A stretch of DNA of 64,000 nucleotides from Orcinus orca (lineage: Eukaryota; Chordata; Mammalia; Artiodactyla; Delphinidae), in NCBI RefSeq assembly GCF_937001465.1, contig NC_064561.1:49484698-49548697 (forward strand), given 5' to 3'. The translations under genes were made by a program, and so were the position numbers. Under the pieces are notes generated by a model. That model saw nothing but the letters and a program-made list of their open reading frames with translations, ran no database searches and had not been told where the DNA came from. Positions 1 to 8,942 of the stretch are shown piece by piece; within the stretch, counting starts at the first letter, position 1; each line of letters opens with the position of its first letter.

Positions 1-155
1 CTTGATTTAAAAAGACTAAAAAATCGAACAAGAAATAATGGAATATTAACTTATGGGATTTTTTCCTAGCACATTCCATTCTAATTTACAACCTGGGAAC
101 ACAACTTCCAGAAATGTTGTGCTGCCCTAGAAACCAGTTTTGGGAACGGAGAAAT

Positions 156-170
156 GCTGCCGCCTTGTGG
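156..170 (-). promoter_or_regulatory. CTCF-like motif, subunit A, unit 1
   Basis: Minus strand ccacaaggcggcagc, within ggccacaaggcggcagcat. It fits the CTCF core CCASNAGRKGGCRSY at all positions except C at the K position. It contains a CpG, so binding could be methylation-sensitive. Same 15-mer in 13 of 15 A subunits; the other two (units 2 and 7) carry ccacaaggtggcagc. Binding is predicted, not shown. Confidence 0.72.
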
Positions 171-319
171 CCGTTTCCCCCAACAGCACCTTTAAAGCCA
201 GTAGTAGTGGTCACTAAATATTCACACTCATTACAAGCCTGTAAATGTCACCTGTTCTCAAAAAAATCCTGGGGTCAAAAATCGACGAAAAATTCAAACC
301 AGGGCAGCCTTCCCAGAAG

Positions 320-334
320 ACCACTTCAAGTGGT
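320..334. repeat. Short inverted repeat in module A
   Basis: accactt-c-aagtggt, perfect 7-bp arms around one base, present in subunit A of every unit and absent from B, C and D. It holds two caagtg/cacttc half sites that resemble NKX2-type sites; function unknown. Confidence 0.6.
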
Positions 335-371
335 TTATTGTACTCACAGTTTTTTTCTGTTTTCGTTTAAC

Positions 372-833
372 AGAAAGAAAACAAAGCATGGAAAAATGCT
401 GAACATTAGGAATTATTAAAGACATGCAAATCCAAGTTACAAAAACCTATCAGCTCACACCAGTCATAATGGCCGTCAGCAAAAATTCTGCAAACAATAA
501 ATGCTGAAGGGGTTGTGGAGAAATGCGCACCCTCGTTTCTAAGTGGGACATGGTAAGAACCAGTAATGAAAACACAAAGGAGGTGCCTTGATAAGGTAAA
601 TATTGAGCTACCATTCAATCAAGCATACCCACTGCTGGGCCTATCACCTGAGAGGATGAGAATCCAAAAGACACAGGGTGGCAATCCTGCACTCCAGCAA
701 TATTTACCACAGCCAACACTTGGAAGCAACAAAAATGTCTGTCAACAGAGGAAGGCACAAGAAGAAGTGGTCCATGTACACAATGGAATATTACTCCAAT
801 TAAAAAAATATATAATTTCAATTTAGAAACCAA
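372..833 (+). mobile_element. L1 (LINE-1) 3' fragment in subunit A, internally deleted
   Basis: The order of blocks matches the L1 ORF2 3' end on the + strand: gcatggaaaaatgctgaac, atgcaaatc, cagctcacacc, aataaatgctgaaggggttg, then gagctaccattcaatcaagc and tggaatattactcc. One frame still reads VNIELPFNQAYPLLGLSPE, close to the conserved ORF2p C-terminal IELPYDPAIPLLGIYP block as I recall it. After ggaatattactcc it jumps to caattaaaaaaatatataat, which looks like the L1 end, so roughly 400 bp of ORF2 end/3'UTR is missing. Present at the same place in every unit. Confidence 0.85.
424..431 (+). promoter_or_regulatory. Octamer ATGCAAAT, subunit A
   Basis: A perfect POU/OCT octamer about 270 bp after the CTCF-like motif. 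It lies in the L1-derived part, where the L1 consensus as I recall it also has atgcaaat, so it may be plain inheritance. Intact in all A subunits I checked. Confidence 0.35.
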
Positions 834-959
834 ACGTAAGTTAGGAGACATCAGCTTTTGGGGGTCTGTCCGGGCACATTCCTCTCTAATATATAACCGA
901 GGAACACCACTGGCAGGAAGGACTCTTTCCGTAATTCCCAGAATGGGGAAAGGAGAAAT

Positions 960-974
960 GCTGCCGCCCAATGG
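960..974 (-). promoter_or_regulatory. Decayed CTCF-like motif, subunit B, unit 1
   Basis: Minus strand ccattgggcggcagc. The gcggcagc half is kept but the ccacaag half is changed at three positions, including the conserved core A. It sits at the homologous place in the module, so it is read as a degenerate copy unlikely to bind strongly. Confidence 0.5.
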
Positions 975-1158
975 CTGATACCTTCAACAGCAGCTTTAAA
1001 ATCTGTGCTAATGGTCACTTCATATGCACAAGTACTGGAGGGCTGTAAATGAAACCAGCCCTGAAAATGTCTTCAGGGAGGTAATGGCCAAAATATTTCA
1101 AAATGTGACACATACTTCAAGAAAACCATTTGAAGAGGTAAGCGCTACTCACAGCTTG

Positions 1159-2055
1159 AAAAAAAAGAGGACATGCCTGAAAGTTCAATTTCAAGGGATT
1201 ATGAGATGCATGCAAATCCAACCTCAAAGAGGTGTCAGCTCACACCTGTCAGAATAAACATCAGCAGAAAAACTACAAACAATAAATGCTGAAAGGGTTG
1301 TGGACAAGGGCATACCCCCAAATTTAAGTGGAACATAACCTGGTAAGAGCCACTAATGAGAACAGAATGGAGACGCCTTTACAAGGTAAACATTTTGCTA
1401 CCATATGAACCAACAGGCCCTCTCCTGGGCCTATAACCGAAGAAGACATAGTTGAAAGACACAGGCAGGCAAATGTGCATTTCAGCAGTGTTACAATAAC
1501 CAAGACATGGAAGCAACCAAAAAGTCCATCAACAGGCGAGTGGACAAAGAAAAACTGGTCCACGTACAGATGGAATATTAGCCAAGGAAAACAATGACAC
1601 AATGCCATTTGCATCACCATAGATGAGTCTAGAAGTAATCACGCAACTTGTAGTAAGTCAGAAAGCGAAAGACACGTATCCTGTGATATCACTTATAGGT
1701 GTTACCTAAAAATTGATACCAGTGAAGATATTTCCACAGAGAAAGGCAATCACAGATTCATTAAACAAACTTATGGTTCACCAATGGAAAGGTGTGAGGA
1801 TTGGATACATTAGGATGTCAGAGTTAACAGAGATATACAAACACAGGTGAAGTTTATAATCACCAAAGACCTACGGAATACCAAGAGAAGACTACTCAAC
1901 ATTGTGTCATAACCTAAAATGGGAAAAGGATCCAAAGAAGAAAAGAGATAGGTATATGTGGAAAACAACCACATCTTGCACACCTAAAACAAGCAAAACT
2001 TTGTAATCACACTTGCTGTGATAAACAATGAAAATTAAATTTAAAAGAAGAACAA
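1159..2055 (+). mobile_element. L1 (LINE-1) 3' fragment in subunit B
   Basis: It contains in order the ORF2-end blocks (gcatgcaaatcc, cacacctgtcagaat, aataaatgctgaaagg, accatatgaacca, aataaccaagacatggaagcaac, tggaatattagcc), then the 3'UTR (cacttataggtgttacc, acaaacttatggttcacc, ctcaacattgtgtcataacc, gggaaaaggatccaaagaag, cttgctgtgataaacaatg) and an A-rich end. No ORF2 frame is open. The 3'UTR order matches the L1 type common in laurasiatherian genomes as I know it; the subfamily is not determined. Confidence 0.85.
1210..1217 (+). promoter_or_regulatory. Octamer ATGCAAAT, subunit B
   Basis: A perfect octamer in gatgcatgcaaatcc, at the L1 position homologous to that in A. Confidence 0.35.
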
Positions 2056-2178
2056 TATTTAGTGAGATATAAACTTAAGGGGCTTTTTCCTGGCCCATTC
2101 CATTCTAATTTGCAACCTAGAACAGGACTTCCATTGAGGCTCTGTTTCCCTAGTAACCAGATTTGGTTAATGAGAACT

Positions 2179-2193
2179 GCTGCCGCCTTGTGG
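2179..2193 (-). promoter_or_regulatory. CTCF-like motif, subunit C, unit 1
   Basis: Minus strand ccacaaggcggcagc, identical to the A and D copies although the surrounding module differs at many bases (flank agttctc instead of atttct). The same 15-mer is at the C position of all 14 complete units. Confidence 0.72.
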
Positions 2194-2399
2194 CCGTTTC
2201 ACACAACAGCAGCTCTAACTGCAGCTGTAATGGTTACTTGATAGTCAAAATAATTGCAGGCCTGTAAATGACACCTGTCCTCAAAACAATCCTTCGGTCG
2301 TAAATCGAGCAAAAATCTCAAAAGACATCCATATTTCAAAATGACAATTTCAAGAGGCATATTTTATGCACATTTCATATTCTGTCTCTTTTTTTGTTA

Positions 2400-3300
2400 T
2401 AGAAAAAGGCATGGAAAAACGCTCAACGTCAGGAATTAATAAAGCCATGCAAATCCGGTCTAGAAACACGTTCACCTCACAGCCGTCAGAAGGATCATCA
2501 GCAAAAAAGTCTACATAGTATAAATGCTGAAGGGGTTTTAGAGAACTGTGTACCCTCTAGCTGCTGATGGGATGTAACCTGGCAACAGCCAGTACAGAGA
2601 ACAAAATGGAGGTGTGTTTAAAGGTAAAACTTGAGCTACTATGTGATCAGGTAGGCCCACTGATGGGCCTATCCGCTGAGTAGACCTGAATCAAAAAGAC
2701 ACAGGCTGGCAATCCTTCACTGCAGCAACATGTACCATAGCCAAGAGCTGGAAGAAACCAAAATGTCCATCAACAGAAAAATGCACCAAGAAGAAGTGGT
2801 CCATGTACACAATGGAATATTAGCCATGGAAAAGCATGGAACAATGCCTTTGGCACCACCATAGGAGGATCTAGAGATAATCACCCTACCTGAAGTAAGA
2901 AAGAAAACGAAAGACAGATATCCTATTACATCACTTATAGGTGTTACCTAAAAATTGATACCCATGAAATAATTTCCAAGAGAAGGACACTCATAGATTC
3001 AGAAAACCAAATTATGTTTAACCAAATGGAAAGGTGTAAGGAATGTATGAATTAGGATATGGGGGTTAACAGACATGTAGTAATACATATGAAATATATA
3101 ATCACAAAATACCTATGGAATGCTAAAAGAGGTGTACTCAACACTCTGTAGTAACCTACACGGGAAAGGATCCAAAGATGAATAGATCAATACATTGATA
3201 TAATGAACCAGATTCCATACACCTAGAAAAAACACAGTATTTTTATCCAATTTGCTGTGATAATAAATAAAAATTAAATGTAAAAAACAAACAAGAAGGA
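2400..3300 (+). mobile_element. L1 (LINE-1) 3' fragment in subunit C
   Basis: Same block order as in B. It ends in aataaataaaaattaaatg with an AATAAA at 3262-3267, as expected for an L1 poly(A) signal and tail, and runs directly into the next CTCF-motif module. This junction between an A-rich L1 end and a fresh module is the recurring subunit boundary. Confidence 0.85.
2447..2454 (+). promoter_or_regulatory. Octamer ATGCAAAT, subunit C
   Basis: A perfect octamer in agccatgcaaatccgg, at the homologous L1 position. Confidence 0.35.
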
Positions 3301-3418
3301 AGGAGATATAAGCTCTTGGGAGTTTGCCGTGGCACATTCTGCTCTAATTTGCAGCTTACAAACACGATTTCCAGGAAACCTCTGTTGCCCAAAAACCCAG
3401 AGTTGGAAATGTAGAAAT

Positions 3419-3433
3419 GCTGCCGCCTTGTGG
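3419..3433 (-). promoter_or_regulatory. CTCF-like motif, subunit D, unit 1
   Basis: Minus strand ccacaaggcggcagc, identical to A and C, and present at the D position of all 14 complete units. Confidence 0.72.
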
Positions 3434-3639
3434 CCGTTTCCCACAAGAGCGGCTTTAAAACCACAGCTAACGGTCACTTAACATTCACAAGGACTCAGGA
3501 CAGTAAAGGACAACTACCCTCAAAAATTCACAACTGGCAAAATTTTCAAGGAGATAGTAGGAAGAGGTAAATTTTACTCATTATTTTTCTAAAAACAAGG
3601 AAAATGGATAAAAGCTCAACAACATAAATTTTTAAACTC

Positions 3640-3647
3640 ATGCAAAT
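3640..3647 (+). promoter_or_regulatory. Octamer ATGCAAAT, subunit D
   Basis: A perfect octamer in aactcatgcaaatctag, at the homologous L1 position. Unit 7 has acgcatgc just before it but keeps the octamer. Confidence 0.35.
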
Positions 3648-4374
3648 CTAGCCTACAAAAAGATTTCAACTCACACACGGCAACTACCATCAGCCAAAGG
3701 TCTACAAACAATAAATGCTGAAGGGGTTTTAGAGAACTGTGTACCCTCTAGCTGCTGGTGAGATGTAAAGTGGTAAGAGCCAATAGTGAGAACAGAAAGG
3801 AGCTGTGTTTAAAAGTAAAAATTGAGCCAGCATTCCATTCAGCAGGCCCACCGCTGAACCTCTCACCTGAAAATACCAGAGCCGAGAAGGCACAGACTGC
3901 AACAACTTCACTGCAGGATTTTTCACAATAGCCAAGACACGGAAGCAACCAAAATGTCCATCAATGGATGAATGGATAAAGAAGTGGTCCATGTACATAA
4001 TGGAATATTAGCCATGGAAAACAGTGAAACACTGCTCGTTGAGGCACCATTTATGAGCCTAGATATAATCTCAGAACATGCCGTAAGTCAGAAAGAAAAA
4101 GACATATAGTATGATATCACTTATAGGCGTTATCTAACAACTGACAAAAATGATAGCATTTTCACAGAGAAAGAAACTCACAGACTTAGAAAACAAACTA
4201 TTCTTATGTAAATGGAAAGGTGGGCGGTATGGAAAATTAAGATTAGGGTTACCATATGTGTACATATACCTACTAAATACATTTATCAAAGAGACCGACC
4301 ATATAGCAAGGGAGGTCAATGGAGCACTCTGCAATAATTTACATGGGAAGAGTATCTGTACATGAATATATTAC

Positions 4375-4380
<6 letters not shown>

Positions 4381-4408
<28 letters not shown>
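4381..4408 (+). repeat. (GT)14 microsatellite in subunit D of unit 1
   Basis: A pure GT run between tacatatat and atgtaatg. One run occurs per unit. Lengths in repeats for units 1-14 are 14, 16, 16, 16, 14, 14, 15, 15, 15, 14, 16, 17, 13 and 16. Confidence 0.97.
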
Positions 4409-4412
<4 letters not shown>

Positions 4413-4469
4413 AATGTACAAATGAACCAGATTGTATACACCTAGGACAAACAATATTCTAAATATTAC

Positions 4470-7400
4470 CTTGATTTAAAAAGACTAAAAAATCGAACAA
4501 GAAATAATGGAATATTAACTTATGGGATTTTTTCCTAGCACATTCCATTCTAATTTACAACCTGGGAACACAACTTCCAGAAATGTTGTGCTGCCCTAGA
4601 AACCAGTTTTGGGAACGGAGAAATGCTGCCACCTTGTGGCCGTTTCCCCCAACAGCACCTTTAAAGCCAGTAGTAGTGGTCACTAAATATTCACACTCAT
4701 TACAAGCCTGTAAATGTCACCTGTTCTCAAAAAAATCCTGGGGTCAAAAATCGATGAAAAATTCAAAACAGGGCAGCCTTCCCAGAAGACCACTTCAAGT
4801 GGTTTATTGTACTCACAGTTTTTTTCTGTTTTCGTTTAACAGAAAGAAAACAAAGCATGGAAAAATGCTGAACATTAGGAATCATTAAAGACATGCAAAT
4901 CCAAGTTACAAAAACCTATCAGCTCACACCAGTCATAATGGCCGTCAGCAAAAATTCTGCAAACAATAAATGCTGAAGGGGTTGTGGAGAAATGCGCACC
5001 CTCGTTTCTAAGTGGGACATGGTAAGAACCAGTAATGAAAACACAAAGGAGGTGCCTTGATAAGGTAAATATTGAGCTACCATTCAATCAAGCATACCCA
5101 CTGCTGGGCCTATCACCTGAGAGGATGAGAATCCAAAAGACACAGGGTGGCAATCCTGCACTCCAGCAATATTTACCACAGCCAACACTTGGAAGCAACA
5201 AAAATGTCTGTCAACAGAGGAAGGCACAAGAAGAAGTGGTCCATGTACACAATGGAATATTACTCCAATTAAAAAAATATATAATTTCAATTTAGAAACC
5301 AAACGTAAGTTAGGAGACATCAGCTTTTGGGGGTCTGTCCGGGCACATTCCTCTCTAATATATAACCGAGGAACACCACTGGCAGGAAGGACTCTTTCCG
5401 TAATTCCCAGAATGGGGAAAGGAGAAATGCTGCCGCCCAATGGCTGATACCTTCAACAGCAGCTTTAAAATCTGTGCTAATGGTCACTTCATATGCACAA
5501 GTACTGGAGGGCTGTAAATGAAACCAGCCCTGAAAATGTCTTCAGGGAGGTAATGGCCAAAATATTTCAAAATGTGACACATACTTCAAGAAAACCATTT
5601 GAAGAGGTAAGCGCTACTCACAGCTTGAAAAAAAAGAGGACATGCCTGAAAGTTCAATTTCAAGGGATTATGAGATGCATGCAAATCCAACCTCAAAGAG
5701 GTGTCAGCTCACACCTGTCAGAATAAACATCAGCAGAAAAACTACAAACAATAAATGCTGAAAGGGTTGTGGACAAGGGCATACCCCCAAATTTAAGTGG
5801 AACATAACCTGGTAAGAGCCACTAATGAGAACAGAATGGAGACGCCTTTACAAGGTAAACATTTTGCTACCATATGAACCAACAGGCCCTCTCCTGGGCC
5901 TATAACCGAAGAAGACATAGTTGAAAGACACAGGCAGGCAAATGTGCATTTCAGCAGTGTTACAATAACCAAGACATGGAAGCAACCAAAAAGTCCATCA
6001 ACAGGCGAGTGGACAAAGAAAAACTGGTCCACGTACAGATGGAATATTAGCCAAGGAAAACAATGACACAATGCCATTTGCATCACCATAGATGAGTCTA
6101 GAAGTAATCACGCAACTTGTAGTAAGTCAGAAAGCGAAAGACACGTATCCTGTGATATCACTTATAGGTGTTACCTAAAAATTGATACCAGTGAAGATAT
6201 TTCCACAGAGAAAGGCAATCACAGATTCATTAAACAAACTTATGGTTCACCAATGGAAAGGTGTGAGGATTGGATACATTAGGATGTCAGAGTTAACAGA
6301 GATATACAAACACAGGTGAAGTTTATAATCACCAAAGAACTACGGAATACCAAGAGAAGACTACTCAACATTGTGTCATAACCTAAAATGGGAAAAGGAT
6401 CCAAAGAAGAAAAGAGATAGGTATATGTGGAAAACAACCACATCTTGCACACCTAAAACAAGCAAAACTTTGTAATCACACTTGCTGTGATAAACAATGA
6501 AAATTAAATTTAAAAGAAGAACAATATTTAGTGAGATATAAACTTAAGGGGCTTTTTCCTGGCCCATTCCATTCTAATTTGCAACCTAGAACAGGACTTC
6601 CATTGAGGCTCTGTTTCCCTAGTAACCAGATTTGGTTAATGAGAACTGCTGCCGCCTTGTGGCCGTTTCACACAACAGCAGCTCTAACTGCAGCTGTAAT
6701 GGTTACTTGATAGTCAAAATAATTGCAGGCCTGTAAATGACACCTGTCCTCAAAACAATCCTTCGGTCGTAAATCGAGCAAAAATCTCAAAAGACATCCA
6801 TATTTCAAAATGACAATTTCAAGAGGCATATTTTATGCACATTTCATATTCTGTCTCTTTTTTTGTTATAGAAAAAGGCATGGAAAAACGCTCAACGTCA
6901 GGAATTAATAAAGCCATGCAAATCCGGTCTAGAAACACGTTCACCTCACAGCCGTCAGAAGGATCATCAGCAAAAAAGTCTACATAGTATAAATGCTGAA
7001 GGGGTTTTAGAGAACTGTGTACCCTCTAGCTGCTGATGGGATGTAACCTGGTAACAGCCAGTACAGAGAACAAAATGGAGGTGTGTTTAAAGGTAAAACT
7101 TGAGCTACTATGTGATCAGGTAGGCCCACTGATGGGCCTATCCACTGAGTAGACCTGAATCAAAAAGACACAGGCTGACAATCCTTCACTGCAGCAACAT
7201 GTACCATAGCCAAGAGCTGGAAGAAACCAAAATGTCCATCAACAGAAAAATGCACCAAGAAGAAGTGGTCCATGTACACAATGGAATATTAGCCATGGAA
7301 AAGCATGGAACAATGCCTTTGGCACCACCATAGAAGGATCTAGAGATAATCACCCTACCTGAAGTAAGAAAGAAAACAAAAGACAGATATCCTATTACAT

Positions 7401-8843
7401 CACTTATAGGTGTTACCTAAAAATTGATACCCATGAAATAATTTCCAAGAGAAGGACACTCATAGATTCAGAAAACCAAATTATGTTTAACCAAATGGAA
7501 AGGTGTAAGGAATGTATGAATTAGGATATGGGGGTTAAGAGACATGTAGTAATACATATGAAATATATAATCACAAAATACCTATGGAATGCTAAAAGAG
7601 GTGTACTCAACACTCTGTAGTAACCTACACGGGAAAGGATCCAAAGATGAATAGATCAATACATTGATATAATGAACCAGATTCCATACACCTAGAAAAA
7701 ACACAGTATTTTTATCCAATTTGCTGTGATAATAAATAAAAATTAAATGTAAAAAACAAACAAGAAGGAAGGAGATATAAGCTCTTGGGAGTTTGCCGTG
7801 GCACATTCTGCTCTAATTTGCAGCTTACAAACACGATTTCCAGGAAACCTCTGTTGCCCAAAAACCCAGAGTTGGAAATGTAGAAATGCTGCCGCCTTGT
7901 GGCCGTTTCCCACAAGAGCGGCTTTAAAACCACAGCTAACGGTCACTTAACATTCACAAGGACTCAGGACAGTAAAGGACAACTACCCTCAAAAATTCAC
8001 AACTGGCAAAATTTTCAAGGAGATAGTAGGAAGAGGTAAATTTTACTCATTATTTTTCTAAAAACAAGGAAAATGGATAAAAGCTCAACAACATAAATTT
8101 TTAAACTCATGCAAATCTAGCCTACAAAAAGATTTCAACTCACACACGGCAACTACCATCAGCCAAAGGTCTACAAACAATAAATGCTGAAGGGGTTTTA
8201 GAGAACTGTGTACCCTCTAGCTGCTGGTGAGATGTAAAGTGGTAAGAGCCAATAGTGAGAACAGAAAGGAGCTGTGTTTAAAAGTAAAAATTGAGCCAGC
8301 ATTCCATTCAGCAGGCCCACCGCTGAACCTCTCACCTGAAAATACCAGAGCCGAGAAGGCACAGACTGCAACAGCTTCACTGCAGGATTTTTCACAATAG
8401 CCAAGACACGGAAGCAACCAAAATGTCCATCAATGGATGAATGGATAAAGAAGTGGTCCATGTACATAATGGAATATTAGCCATGGAAAACAGTGAAACA
8501 CTGCTCGTTGAGGCACCATTTATGAGCCTAGATATAATCTCAGAACATGCCGTAAGTCAGAAAGAAAAAGACATATAGTATGATATCACTTATAGGCGTT
8601 ATCTAACAACTGACAAAAATGATAGCATTTTCACAGAGAAAGAAACTCACAGACTTAGAAAACAAACTATTCTTATGTAAATGGAAAGGTGGGCGGTATG
8701 GAAAATTAAGATTAGGGTTACCATATGTGTACATATACCTACTAAATACATTTATCAAAGAGACCGACCATATAGCAAGGGAGGTCAATGGAGCACTCTG
8801 CAATAATTTACATGGGAAGAGTATCTGTACATGAATATATTAC

Positions 8844-8885
<42 letters not shown>

Positions 8886-8942
8886 AATGTACAAATGAAC
8901 CAGATTGTATACACCTAGGACAAACAATATTCTAAATATTAC
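4470..8942 (+). repeat. Macrosatellite unit 2 (4473 bp)
   Basis: CTCF-like 15-mers start at 4625 (A), 5429 (B, decayed), 6648 (C) and 7888 (D). The A copy reads gctgccaccttgtgg, a CpG-to-CpA change shared only with unit 7. Subunit C carries a cluster of variants also seen in unit 7: ctggtaacagcc, tatccactgag, catagaagg, aaaacaaaagac and gttaagagac. The GT run has 16 repeats, which alone explains the 4-bp excess over unit 1. Confidence 0.97.
4625..4639 (-). promoter_or_regulatory. CTCF-like motif variant, subunit A, unit 2
   Basis: Minus strand ccacaaggtggcagc. The CpG-to-TpG change puts a T at the K position of CCASNAGRKGGCRSY, giving a full consensus fit and removing the internal CpG. Confidence 0.75.

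Larger units (their letters stand above)
40..843 (+). repeat. Subunit A of unit 1 (804 bp)
   Basis: It starts at the alignable block ggaatattaactt, which corresponds to ggagacatcagctt in B, gagatataaactt in C and gagatataagctc in D. The unique module runs to about 370 and its CTCF-like motif starts 116 bp in. An L1 tail follows. It is about 400 bp shorter than B, C and D because its L1 part lacks most of the 3'UTR. The unique module resembles that of C most (for example gcctgtaaatg, cacctgt and the following ctcaaaa block). In the other units it starts about 39 bp after the unit start. Confidence 0.9.
844..2062 (+). repeat. Subunit B of unit 1 (1219 bp)
   Basis: It is homologous to A, C and D over its whole length but is the most divergent in the unique module. 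The motif position, 116 bp in, reads gctgccgcccaatgg, with the outer half lost. The ~900-bp L1 part runs from about 1159 to the A-rich end near 2055. In other units it starts about 843 bp after the unit start. Confidence 0.88.
2063..3302 (+). repeat. Subunit C of unit 1 (1240 bp)
   Basis: The unique module is A-like and carries an intact CTCF-like motif about 115 bp in. In contrast its L1 part is D-like, including a 47-bp tract identical to D (2520-2566 versus 3711-3757). In other units it starts about 2,063 bp after the unit start, plus any upstream indel. Confidence 0.88.
1..4469 (+). repeat. Macrosatellite unit 1 (4469 bp)
   Basis: Used as the reference unit. CTCF-like 15-mers start at 156 (A), 960 (B, decayed), 2179 (C) and 3419 (D). 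The GT run has 14 repeats. Variants of note are aaaccagggcagcc in subunit A (shared only with unit 5), gacctacgg in B (shared with units 11, 12 and 14; most units have gaactacgg), and gactgcaacaacttc in D (private). Confidence 0.97.
3590..4505 (+). mobile_element. L1 (LINE-1) 3' fragment in subunit D
   Basis: This is the best preserved tail: acaatagccaagacacggaagcaac, then tgtccatcaatggatgaatg and gataaagaagtggtcc are near the L1 consensus as I recall it. The 3'UTR follows (gaccatatagcaaggg, gcactctgcaataattta, catgggaagagtatctg). The alternating tat/gt stretch of the L1 3'UTR is replaced by a GT run. Ends near 4505 in aaaaagactaaaaaatcg. Confidence 0.87.
3303..4508 (+). repeat. Subunit D of unit 1 (about 1206 bp, ends inside unit 2 phase)
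   Basis: It begins with gagatataagctc and has an intact CTCF-like motif 116 bp in. Its L1 3'UTR contains the only GT microsatellite of the unit. The L1-derived tail continues past the arbitrary unit boundary to about 4505, so the natural unit probably starts near the A module rather than at base 1. Confidence 0.88.

Noticed and set aside
114..419. A 101-codon + strand frame over the CTCF-like motif, repeated in most units
   Set aside because: It is closed or shifted in units 5, 12 and 15 by small indels or loss of the ATG, overlaps minus-strand frames, resembles no protein I know, and spans the unique module into L1 sequence. It repeats only because the DNA repeats.
615..971. A 118-codon minus-strand frame conserved in 12 units
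   Set aside because: It is antisense to the L1 tail and runs into module B. Conservation equals that of the surrounding DNA, and a 1-bp insertion breaks it in units 12, 13 and 15.
2606..2616. YY1-like aaaatggaggt in subunit C, which would strengthen the DXZ4 comparison
   Set aside because: It lacks the cgg of a good YY1 core (aaaatggcgg) and derives from the L1 block agtatggagg, so it is not supported.
4210..4220. ttaagattagggttacc near 4235 as a telomere-like repeat
   Set aside because: Only a single ttaggg-like match with no tandem repetition; it lies inside the L1 3'UTR of subunit D.
372..4505. Active or complete L1 elements
   Set aside because: Only the 3' end is present in each subunit, with no 5'UTR, no ORF1 and no open ORF2. 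All copies are degraded and were multiplied as part of the satellite, not by separate insertions.
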